Assembly (NCBI GenBank): GCA_041608775.1
Contig: JBFISC010000132.1
Span: 1-10,225 of the forward strand
Direction of reading: 5' to 3'
Source: UBA7803 sp041608775
Lineage (GTDB): Bacteria; Pseudomonadota; Gammaproteobacteria; Pseudomonadales; Azotimanducaceae
DNA length: 10,225 nt
The notes beneath the pieces were generated by a model. That model worked only from the letters and a program-made list of their open reading frames with translations. It had not been told where the DNA came from and ran no database searches. Below, piece after piece: positions 1 to 5,669 of this stretch; the first letter of the stretch is position 1; every line of letters begins with the position of its first letter. The translations under genes were made by a program, and so were the position numbers.

Positions 1-3
1 CCC

Positions 4-19
4 GGACCAGAGCTGGTCC
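4..19 (-). terminator. Candidate hairpin downstream of the lipoprotein gene
   Basis: GGACCAG (4-10) and CTGGTCC (13-19) form a short inverted repeat, effectively 6-bp arms with a 4-nt loop. A competing pairing of TGGTC (14-18) with GACCA (24-28) lies beside it. Both sit just past the stop of the minus-strand lipoprotein gene. There is no T-tract on the minus strand and the window ends here, so this may be a weak terminator or just a local palindrome. Confidence 0.3.
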
Positions 20-47
20 CTCAGACCAGGGCTGATCTCGCCGCTGC

Positions 48-545
48 TCAGGAGCCGGGGCGCGACTCCTTGAACGCGAGCTCGATGGCCTCGACCTGCT
101 CCGGCGTCACCGGCGTGAACTTGCCCAGGACGCAGTTGCCGCTGATCTGGCCACCCAGTCCGAAGCTATCCAGGGCCTGGAAGTTGTCCAGGTCGCAGAC
201 CCGGTTGTTGCGCAACTCGAAGCGCAGCGTTTCGTCCTTGCGCAGCCCGATGCAGCGCTGGCGCAGCTTGTTCAGCCACATCTTGTCGCCACTGCCCCTG
301 AACAGGACGTGCTGGTCGTCGAGAACGTCGATGCTGCGATAGGCGAAGCTCGACAGGCAGCGTTCCTCATCGCCCGTGTACGCCTCGCTGCTGAGCGGCG
401 TGTTGAGGATGTCCTGCAGTGCCTCCTGCTTCGCCTGGTCGGCCGCCGCCGCCTGGGCGCGGCGTTCTTCCGCCTCCGGACCGCCGGCCGCGCAGCCGGC
501 GAGGAATGCGGCCAGCAGCAACAATGCCCAAAGTGGAAGTCTCAT
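48..545 (-). CDS. Small outer-membrane lipoprotein, DUF6491-like
   Basis: The 165-residue product begins with a lipoprotein signal peptide: one Arg, a Leu/Ala-rich core, and the lipobox LAGC at residues 15-18, so Cys18 should be lipidated. Residue +2 is Ala, which in gammaproteobacteria favours Lol sorting to the outer membrane. Residues 22-46 are Ala/Glu/Gln-rich and look like a flexible or helical linker. The folded part (about 60-160) carries four cysteines (63, 98, 117, 138), which could make two disulfides in the periplasm. The pattern of an early Cys, a W-x-N-x-L segment, R-x-C and a C-x-L-D-x-F segment resembles the DUF6491 family of small proteobacterial lipoproteins; that assignment is from memory. 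The start is supported by AGGAGA about 8 nt upstream of ATG. It is transcribed away from the trp genes and its function is unknown. Confidence 0.8.
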   Translation of the reverse strand: MRLPLWALLLLAAFLAGCAAGGPEAEERRAQAAAADQAKQEALQDILNTPLSSEAYTGDEERCLSSFAYRSIDVLDDQHVLFRGSGDKMWLNKLRQRCIGLRKDETLRFELRNNRVCDLDNFQALDSFGLGGQISGNCVLGKFTPVTPEQVEAIELAFKESRPGS

Positions 546-874
546 GCCTGCTCTCCTGCTCCGCTAGGTCGATCCGGGCGGCCGCCAATCATGATTCGGC
601 CAGCCTCGAGCCGGCGCCCGCTCACCTTCATCATGCCACGATAGCCACGGCGGCACAGGGCCCGGGCAGCCGCTGTCGGACGACTCGTCCCGACCCGCCC
701 GGAGAGGTAACATACGCCGTCCCTTGAGACGCAGAAGCCATGCAACTGCCATCGAGCACAGCAGCGACGACGCGCTGGCGGCCTCCCGCGCCAGCGACCC
801 CTGCCTGACCTTCGTCCGGTTCCGCCACCGCGGCCCGCGACGGACCGACACGAGACCTGATGGGTAGAACCGAC
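546..874. other. Intergenic region upstream of trpG, no recognised gene
   Basis: About 330 bp separate the divergent lipoprotein and trpG starts, so promoters for both should lie here. I see no clear sigma-70 promoter, no Trp-rich leader peptide and no strong terminator/antiterminator pair. TTGAGA at 724-729 could be a -35 element, but the hexamer 17 bp downstream (TGCCAT) is poor. A 22-codon frame at 740-808 has one Trp codon and a weak ribosome site. Many gammaproteobacteria have trpE directly upstream of trpG; here it is absent. Confidence 0.5.
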
Positions 875-1492
875 ATGCTGCTGATGATCGACAACTACGA
901 CTCCTTCACCTACAACATCGTCCAGTACCTGGGCGAGCTCGGGGCCGAGGTGGTCGTCCACCGCAACGACGAGATCGGGCTGGACGAGATCGAGCGCCTG
1001 GCGCCGGAGATGATCGTCGTCTCCCCCGGGCCGTGCACGCCCAACGAAGCCGGCATCAGCATGGACGTCATCCGCACCTTCGGGCCGCAGGTCCCCACCC
1101 TCGGCGTGTGCCTCGGCCACCAGTGTCTGGGCCAGGTGTACGGCGGCCGGGTTATCCGGGCGCGCGAAGTGATGCACGGCAAGACCTCGCCGATTCATCA
1201 CGCCGGCGCCGGGGTGTTCCGGGGTCTTCCCCAGCCGTTCGAAGCCACCCGCTACCATTCGCTGATCGTCGAACGGGACTCGCTGCCGGACTGCCTGGAG
1301 ATTACCGCCTGGACGGAGCACCCGGACGGCAGCATGGACGAGATCATGGGTCTGCGGCACCGCGAGTTCCCCGTCGAGGGGGTGCAGTTCCACCCGGAGT
1401 CCATCCTCACCCGCGTCGGACACGAACTGCTGCGCAACTTTCTCACCGGAGAGCACCATGGACGTACGGACCGCACTGGTACGACTGGCTGA
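875..1492 (+). CDS. trpG: Anthranilate synthase glutamine amidotransferase subunit
   Basis: This is the class I glutamine amidotransferase that hydrolyses glutamine and passes ammonia to TrpE to make anthranilate from chorismate, the first committed step of tryptophan synthesis. The product is about 205 residues, the usual length for TrpG. The family opening MLLMIDNYDSFTYN is complete. The oxyanion segment SPGPC is at about 50-54, the nucleophile Cys79 lies in GVCLGHQ, and His173 and Glu175 in FHPES complete the triad. I chose ATG 875 because TrpG orthologues begin MLLMIDNYDSF; an in-frame ATG at 860 would add five residues, and neither start has a strong Shine-Dalgarno. The 3' end overlaps trpD by 35 nt, suggesting translational coupling. 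In some bacteria the same subunit also serves p-aminobenzoate synthase (PabB), which remains possible because no trpE is adjacent. Confidence 0.95.
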   Translation: MLLMIDNYDSFTYNIVQYLGELGAEVVVHRNDEIGLDEIERLAPEMIVVSPGPCTPNEAGISMDVIRTFGPQVPTLGVCLGHQCLGQVYGGRVIRAREVMHGKTSPIHHAGAGVFRGLPQPFEATRYHSLIVERDSLPDCLEITAWTEHPDGSMDEIMGLRHREFPVEGVQFHPESILTRVGHELLRNFLTGEHHGRTDRTGTTG

Positions 1493-2480
1493 GCACAAGA
1501 GCCTGAGCCAGGCGGAAGCGCACGAGGTGTTTGCCCAGGTGATGTCGGGCAACGCCACCCCGGCTCAGATCGGCGGCCTGCTGATGGCTTTCCGGGTCAA
1601 AGGGGAGACCGCCGAGGAAATCGCGGGCGCCGCCCAGGCCATGCGTGACGTGTCGCTGAAGGTGACGGTCGACGTGCCTTATCTGGTGGACACCTGCGGG
1701 ACCGGCGGCAGCGGGGCAAAGCTGTTCAACGTCTCCACGGCGGCCGCCTTCGTCGCCGCCGCCGCGGGCGCCCACGTGGCCAAGCACGGCAACCGCAAGA
1801 TGACCAGCGCCAGCGGGAGCGCCGACGTGCTCGAGGCCGCCGGGGTGAACCTGGATCTGAACCCCGAGCAGATTGCCCGCTGCATCCGCGAGGTGGGCGT
1901 AGGATTTCTCTTCGCCCAGGCCCATCACAGCGCCATGCGCCACGCGGCGCCGGTGCGCCAGGAGCTGGGTCTGCGCACGCTGATGAACCTGCTCGGGCCG
2001 CTCACCAATCCCGCCGGCGCGAAACGCCAGCTGATCGGCGTGTTCGGGCCGCAGTTCCAGGAGACGCTGGCCCGGGTGCTGAAGCTGCTGGGGGCAGAGC
2101 ACGTCCTGGTTGTGCACGCCAACGGCCTGGACGAGATTGCCCTGGACGGCAGCACCTACGTGGTGGAGCTGAAGAACGGCAGTATCGAAGGCTACGAGAT
2201 CGCGCCAGAGGACTTCGGCATCCGCCGCCGCCCGGCCGAGGAGTTGCGCTCGGCCTCTCCGGAAACCAGCCTGCAGCTGGTCCGCCAGGCGCTGCAGGAA
2301 CCGGACTCCGGGGCCGCCGACATCGTCAGCCTCAATGCCGGCGCCGCTATCTACGCTTCCGGGGTCGCCACCACCCTCAGCCACGGGGTAACCATGGCCC
2401 AGGACGCCATCGCCGCCGGGCTCGCCCGGGAGCGGCTGGACGAGCTGGTGCGCATCAGCTCGCTCATGGGGGAATCGTGA
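1458..2480 (+). CDS. trpD: Anthranilate phosphoribosyltransferase
   Basis: TrpD transfers the phosphoribosyl group of PRPP to anthranilate, the second step of the tryptophan branch, in the cytoplasm. The 340-residue length is normal for the monofunctional enzyme. Visible family motifs are the PRPP-binding loop DTCGTGGSG (78-86) followed by FNVST, the KHGNR segment (109-113), MNLLGPLTNP in the middle of the protein, and the acidic pair Asp225-Glu226 in GLDEIALDG that coordinates Mg-PRPP. After KHGNR the loop reads KMTSASGSAD, where many orthologues have a Ser-Lys-Ser arrangement; this position varies in the family and should not abolish activity. ATG 1458 lies inside the 3' end of trpG, preceded by GGAGAG at 4-5 nt spacing. 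The last four bases GTGA are shared with the start of trpC. Very secure. Confidence 0.96.
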   Translation: MDVRTALVRLAEHKSLSQAEAHEVFAQVMSGNATPAQIGGLLMAFRVKGETAEEIAGAAQAMRDVSLKVTVDVPYLVDTCGTGGSGAKLFNVSTAAAFVAAAAGAHVAKHGNRKMTSASGSADVLEAAGVNLDLNPEQIARCIREVGVGFLFAQAHHSAMRHAAPVRQELGLRTLMNLLGPLTNPAGAKRQLIGVFGPQFQETLARVLKLLGAEHVLVVHANGLDEIALDGSTYVVELKNGSIEGYEIAPEDFGIRRRPAEELRSASPETSLQLVRQALQEPDSGAADIVSLNAGAAIYASGVATTLSHGVTMAQDAIAAGLARERLDELVRISSLMGES

Positions 2481-3295
2481 CCCGCCCCCACCCCGCCACC
2501 GGGACCATCCTGGACACCATCGTCAAGCGCAAGCATGAGGAGATCGCCGAGCGGCGTGCCCGGGTCAGCGCAGACGAGCTGGAACGGCGCGTTGCCAATG
2601 CGCCTGTTACCCGCGGCTTCAGCGAAGCGCTGGTGAGGGCGGCCGCCGATGGCAGCGCCGTGATCGCCGAGATCAAGAAGGCGTCACCCAGTAAGGGGGT
2701 CATTCGCGCGGACTTCGACCCGCCCGCCATCGCCCGCGCCTACCAGAATGCCGGGGCCGCCTGCCTGTCGGTGCTCACCGACCACGACTTCTTCGCCGGC
2801 CACGAGGACTACCTGGTCGCCGCGCGGGCTGCGGTGAAGCTGCCGGTGCTGCGCAAGGACTTCATCGTCGATCCTTATCAGGTGCTGGAGACCCGGGCGC
2901 TCGGCGCCGACTGCCTGCTGCTCATCGTCGCGGCGCTGGACTCGACGCAGCTGCGCACGCTGCACGAGCTTGCCGCGGCCATCGGCCTCGACGTGCTGAT
3001 CGAAGTTCACGACGCCGACGAGCTGGAACGGTCGCTGGCCCTCGAGCCGCGGCTGGTGGGCATCAACAACCGGGACCTCCGGACCTTCGAGACCCGGCTC
3101 GAAACCACCTACGACCTGCTCGAGCGGGTCCCCGACGGGGTGCTGGTGGTTACCGAGAGCGGCATCAACACCGAGGCGGACGTTGCCGCCATGCACCGCG
3201 CCGGCGTGCACGCGTTTCTGGTGGGCGAAGCGTTCATGCGCGCCGCCGACCCCGGTGCAGCCCTGGCGTCCCTGTTCCGCAACTGCCCCCGCTGA
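2477..3295 (+). CDS. trpC: Indole-3-glycerol-phosphate synthase
   Basis: TrpC closes the indole ring by converting 1-(2-carboxyphenylamino)-1-deoxyribulose 5-phosphate to indole-3-glycerol phosphate with loss of CO2 and water. The 272-residue product is the monofunctional single-domain TIM barrel, not the enteric TrpC-TrpF fusion. Catalytic elements are present: Glu65 and Lys67 in AEIKKASPSKG, Lys127 in PVLRKDF, Glu176 in LIEVHD, Asn197-Asn198 in GINNRDL, and the phosphate-binding TESGI and FLVGEAF loops near the C-terminus. The start is GTG in a GTGA overlap with the trpD stop, preceded by GGGGGA, a standard coupling arrangement. The reductase gene begins 6 nt after its stop. Confidence 0.96.
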   Translation: MTRPHPATGTILDTIVKRKHEEIAERRARVSADELERRVANAPVTRGFSEALVRAAADGSAVIAEIKKASPSKGVIRADFDPPAIARAYQNAGAACLSVLTDHDFFAGHEDYLVAARAAVKLPVLRKDFIVDPYQVLETRALGADCLLLIVAALDSTQLRTLHELAAAIGLDVLIEVHDADELERSLALEPRLVGINNRDLRTFETRLETTYDLLERVPDGVLVVTESGINTEADVAAMHRAGVHAFLVGEAFMRAADPGAALASLFRNCPR

Positions 3296-3301
3296 GCTGC
3301 C

Positions 3302-4240
3302 GTGCGCCGCGTGCAGATGAACCTGGTGCGGCCGAGCCGGCCGGTGGCGGCTCGGGTGGTCTCCAACGAGCTCTGCATGCAGGGCAAGTCGGCGAGTTTC
3401 GTCAAACACCTCGTGATCGACGTCGGTGACACCCCGCTTGCCGGCGCCGTGCTCCCGGGCCAGTCGTTCGGGGTGATCCCGCCCGGCCGCGACGCGGACA
3501 GCAAGCCCCACAAAGTGCGCCTGTACTCCAGCGCCAGCCCCAGCTGGGGCGAGGACGGGGTCGCCTGCCACCTGGCGACCACGCCGAAACGCCTGATCGA
3601 CGAGTATCGACCCCGTCCCGACGACGACCCGGACGATCACCGCCTGTTCCTCGGCGTCTGCAGCAACTACCTGTGCGATCTGAAGCCCGGAGACCGGATC
3701 AACGTCTCCGGGCCCAACGGCCGCCGCTTCCTGCTGCCCGAAGATCCCGCCGCCCACGACTACCTGTTCCTGGCCACCGGCACCGGCATCGCGCCGTTCC
3801 GCGGCATGCTCCTGGAACTGCTAGAAAGTCCCCGCGGCCCCTGCCGCTCCCGTATCGACCTGGTAATGGGGTCGCCCTATACCACCGATCTGCTCTATGA
3901 CGACCTGTTTCGGGATCTTTCTGCGCGACACCCGAACTTCCGCTACCACACCGCCATCAGCCGTGAGCCCGAAGGCCGCGGCCGCTACGTGGCGGACTGT
4001 CTGCGCGCCGCTCACGATCACTTCGGGGCGCTGCTCGCCGGCGGGCGCACGCGGATGTATCGGTGCGGCGTGATCGGCATGCAGACCGATGTGTTCCGGC
4101 TGCTCGGCGAGCTCGGGCTCGCCGCCGGGTATCTGCGCTTGAGCGACCGGCTGCTGGGGGCACCGCCGACGCAATGGTCCGACGCGGATCTGGCCCGCCA
4201 CGCCAAGCCGACGGAGCGCTGCCGCCTGGAGCTGTACTGA
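3302..4240 (+). CDS. Plant-type ferredoxin-NADP reductase family flavoprotein
   Basis: The 312-residue product has the order of a plant/cyanobacterial-type FNR. An N-terminal FAD-binding barrel carries RLYSS (73-77, the RxYS motif that holds FAD), GVCSNYLCDLKPGD (118-131) and a GPNGRRFLLP turn. The C-terminal NADP(H) domain carries ATGTGIAPFRG (158-168), VMGSPYTTDLLY, and MYRCGVIGM near the end. The chain ends in Tyr, like the aromatic terminal residue that stacks on the flavin in this class. The loop where FNRs usually have a C/S-V-R/K-R-L flavin-phosphate segment is divergent (CHLATTPKRL). Predicted role: FAD-dependent electron transfer between NADPH and ferredoxin or flavodoxin in the cytoplasm. 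The partner cannot be deduced here. It follows trpC by 6 nt and is probably cotranscribed. The GTG start is uncertain: GTG 3311 and ATG 3317 are alternatives and no strong ribosome site is seen. The family call is firm, the substrate less so. Confidence 0.88.
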   Translation: MRRVQMNLVRPSRPVAARVVSNELCMQGKSASFVKHLVIDVGDTPLAGAVLPGQSFGVIPPGRDADSKPHKVRLYSSASPSWGEDGVACHLATTPKRLIDEYRPRPDDDPDDHRLFLGVCSNYLCDLKPGDRINVSGPNGRRFLLPEDPAAHDYLFLATGTGIAPFRGMLLELLESPRGPCRSRIDLVMGSPYTTDLLYDDLFRDLSARHPNFRYHTAISREPEGRGRYVADCLRAAHDHFGALLAGGRTRMYRCGVIGMQTDVFRLLGELGLAAGYLRLSDRLLGAPPTQWSDADLARHAKPTERCRLELY

Positions 4241-4264
4241 GCCCGCGACGTCCGCCCGAGAAGA

Positions 4265-4290
4265 GAAAGCGGGCCCGAAGGCCCGCTTTC
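4265..4290. terminator. Bidirectional intrinsic terminator between the trp-reductase operon and crp
   Basis: GAAAGCGGGCC (4265-4275) and GGCCCGCTTTC (4280-4290) are a perfect 11-bp inverted repeat around a 4-nt CGAA loop. It lies 24 bp after the reductase stop and 23 bp after the convergent crp stop. The A-run and T-run at the stem ends, plus nearby TTT on the plus strand, mean it can end transcription from both sides. This is the strongest hairpin in the window. Confidence 0.85.
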
Positions 4291-4313
4291 CGTTTCGAGG
4301 CAGGGCGAAGCGA

Positions 4314-5027
4314 TCAGCGGGTGCCGAACACCACCATGGTCTTGCCCTTCACCGAGACCAGACCCTGATCCACCAGGGTCTTCAACACCCGGCCGACCAT
4401 CTCCCGGGAGCAACCGACGATGCGGCCGATCTCCTGGCGGGTGATCTTGATCTGCATGCCGTCCGGATGGGTCATGGCGTCGGGCTGCTTGGTCAGCTCG
4501 AGCAGCGTGCGCGCTACCCGGCCCGTTACGTCGAGGAAGGCCAGGTCGCTGACCTTCTGGGTCGTGCGGGTCAGGCGCTCGGCCATCTGTCGCCCCACCG
4601 CGTAGAGCAGATCCGTGTGCTTTTCCGCCAGCTCCCGGAACTTCGCGTAGGACAGCTCGGCCACCTCACACTCAGACTTCGCCTTCACCCAGGCGGATCG
4701 AGGCGTGTCCTCGGTGAACAGCGGCATCTCGCCGAAGAAGTCGCCCTTGTTCAGGTAGGAGACGATGATCTCCCGCCCTGACTCGTCCTCGACCAATACG
4801 GTCACCGAGCCCTTGAGGATGTAGTAGATCGAATCGCTCTTATCCCCGGCGTAGATGAGGGTGCTCTTAGCCGGGTACTTGCGCCGATGGGCCGCAGCCA
4901 GGAACGCGTCGAGATGACCGTCCTCGTCCGTGGCGGCCGCGTTGAAACCCTTCGCCATCAAGGGTCGGCCCGGACCCGATCGTCCCGCCGTCAGGCCGGG
5001 GGCCTGGGAGTTCTTGGATGCCAGCAT
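4314..5027 (-). CDS. crp: cAMP receptor protein, CRP/Vfr orthologue
   Basis: This is the global cAMP-responsive regulator of the CRP/Vfr type, 237 residues from the chosen start. Residues 40-150 form the cyclic-nucleotide domain with the phosphate cassette FGEMPLF (Glu100) and PRSAW (Arg110, Ser111). The C-helix has Thr155-Thr156 where E. coli CRP has Thr127-Ser128, as in Vfr. The DNA-binding half is almost unchanged from E. coli CRP, including LAFLDVTGR, the AMTHPDGMQIKITRQEIG stretch, and recognition helix CSREMVGR (206-213), so the TGTGA-N6-TCACA target should be kept. ATG 5027 is chosen because GAAGGAG lies 10 nt upstream. The frame stays open 37 codons further and Met24 is a later option without a ribosome site. 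Compared with the 210-residue E. coli protein it has about 27 extra N-terminal residues, Gly/Ser/Pro-rich. A Vfr orthologue also follows trpC in P. aeruginosa. Confidence 0.95.
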   Translation of the reverse strand: MLASKNSQAPGLTAGRSGPGRPLMAKGFNAAATDEDGHLDAFLAAAHRRKYPAKSTLIYAGDKSDSIYYILKGSVTVLVEDESGREIIVSYLNKGDFFGEMPLFTEDTPRSAWVKAKSECEVAELSYAKFRELAEKHTDLLYAVGRQMAERLTRTTQKVSDLAFLDVTGRVARTLLELTKQPDAMTHPDGMQIKITRQEIGRIVGCSREMVGRVLKTLVDQGLVSVKGKTMVVFGTR

Positions 5028-5064
5028 CGTCGTTCCGCTCCTTCGTAACCTCTCGCTGAAATTA

Positions 5065-5073
5065 ACTATGGCA
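5065..5073 (-). promoter_or_regulatory. Candidate extended -10 promoter of crp
   Basis: On the minus strand TGC-CATAGT reads as a TGn extension plus a -10-like hexamer with four of six matches to TATAAT. No good -35 lies 17 bp upstream. The predicted transcription start is near 5057-5058, giving a roughly 30-nt leader that contains the GAAGGAG ribosome site at 5038-5044. An extended -10 without a -35 fits an activator-dependent promoter. It rests on sequence inspection only. Confidence 0.35.
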
Positions 5074-5090
5074 AAGAAATCGGACCCCGG

Positions 5091-5106
5091 TGTGACGCAA
5101 TCGACA
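5091..5106. promoter_or_regulatory. Candidate CRP operator in the crp/osmC-like divergent region
   Basis: TGTGACGCAATCGACA matches the CRP consensus TGTGA-N6-TCACA at eight of ten informative positions: the left half is perfect and the right half CGACA matches three of five. Its centre (about 5098.5) lies about 41 bp upstream of the start predicted from the -10-like element at 5065-5070, the class II activator position. Autoregulation is well known for crp and vfr in other gammaproteobacteria. Confidence 0.45.
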
Positions 5107-5119
5107 AAAGGCACCATTT

Positions 5120-5134
5120 CACACCGCGGGTGTG
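5120..5134. repeat. CACACC-GCG-GGTGTG palindrome in the crp control region
   Basis: CACACC (5120-5125) and GGTGTG (5129-5134) form a perfect inverted repeat with a 3-nt centre. A third copy, GGTGTGA at 5089-5095, is inverted relative to TCACACC at 5119-5125. The copies at 5089-5095 and 5119-5125 include TGTGA half-sites, but the spacing differs from a standard CRP operator. It could bind CRP cooperatively or a different dimeric regulator. Confidence 0.4.
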
Positions 5135-5234
5135 GCACAGCGCGAACTTCCGGCTGAACGATTGCCGGTTTTACGGCTTACGCCACACCGCCGTCCGTGC
5201 TTCACTGCGCTCTTCGACCCGCGGAAACCAGGGC

Positions 5235-5660
5235 ATGCGCGCAGAAATCCAGTGGCAGGACAAGGTTCACTTCATCGCCGTTGCGGACTCCGGCCACCGC
5301 ATCGCGCTGGACGGTCCTGCGGAAGCCGGGGGCGAGAATCGCGGCGCGAGGCCGATGGAACTGGTGCTGATGGGCCTGGGCGGCTGCTCGTCGTTCGACG
5401 TCGTCAACATCCTGGCGAAGTCGCGCCAGGACGTCGTCGGTTGCCTGACGGAGCTGGACGCCGAGCGAGCCGCCGAGGTGCCCCAGGTGTTCACCCGGAT
5501 CCACCTGCACTTCAAGGTGACCGGGCGCAGGCTGGCCGAGAACAAGGTGGCACGGGCAGTGGCGCTGTCGGCGGAGAAGTACTGCTCCGCGGCGATAATG
5601 CTGCAGCGCGGCGGCGTGGCGATCAGCCACAGCTTCGAGGTGCAGGAAGCCGATCCGTAA
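5235..5660 (+). CDS. OsmC-family protein, YhfA-like
   Basis: The 141-residue product matches the OsmC/Ohr fold family and most resembles E. coli YhfA, which is also a divergent neighbour of crp. Family features are PMELVLMGLGGCSSFDVV (40-57) with Cys51, the RQDVVGC segment, HLHFKVTGR, and AEKYCSAAIML with Cys117. The cysteines at 51 and 117 are where OsmC and Ohr proteins keep their reactive pair, so thiol-dependent peroxide reduction is possible; YhfA itself has no firmly established function that I can cite. ATG 5235 was chosen because YhfA-like proteins start a few residues before the first strand (MRAEIQW). The frame is open upstream to about 5130, but that part shows no family similarity. 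It starts 207 bp from the crp start and ends only 9 bp from the convergent coq7 stop with no terminator visible. Confidence 0.9.
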   Translation: MRAEIQWQDKVHFIAVADSGHRIALDGPAEAGGENRGARPMELVLMGLGGCSSFDVVNILAKSRQDVVGCLTELDAERAAEVPQVFTRIHLHFKVTGRRLAENKVARAVALSAEKYCSAAIMLQRGGVAISHSFEVQEADP

Positions 5661-5669
5661 GCGCCGGGC

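Noticed and set aside
740..808. A 22-codon frame (MQLPSSTAATTRWRPPAPATPA) upstream of trpG as a trp leader peptide.
   Set aside because: It has only one Trp codon, a weak ribosome site, and no following terminator/antiterminator hairpins.
542..1558. A 338-codon open frame on the minus strand across trpG.
   Set aside because: It is antisense to secure trpG and trpD, has no family motifs, and is the kind of long shadow frame expected in high-GC coding DNA.
2684..3757. A 357-codon minus-strand frame across trpC and the reductase.
   Set aside because: It is antisense to two clearly identified enzymes and has no recognisable motif.
5130..5234. A longer OsmC-family protein starting near 5130.
   Set aside because: The extra 35 residues have no similarity to the family, and the stretch overlaps the crp control elements.
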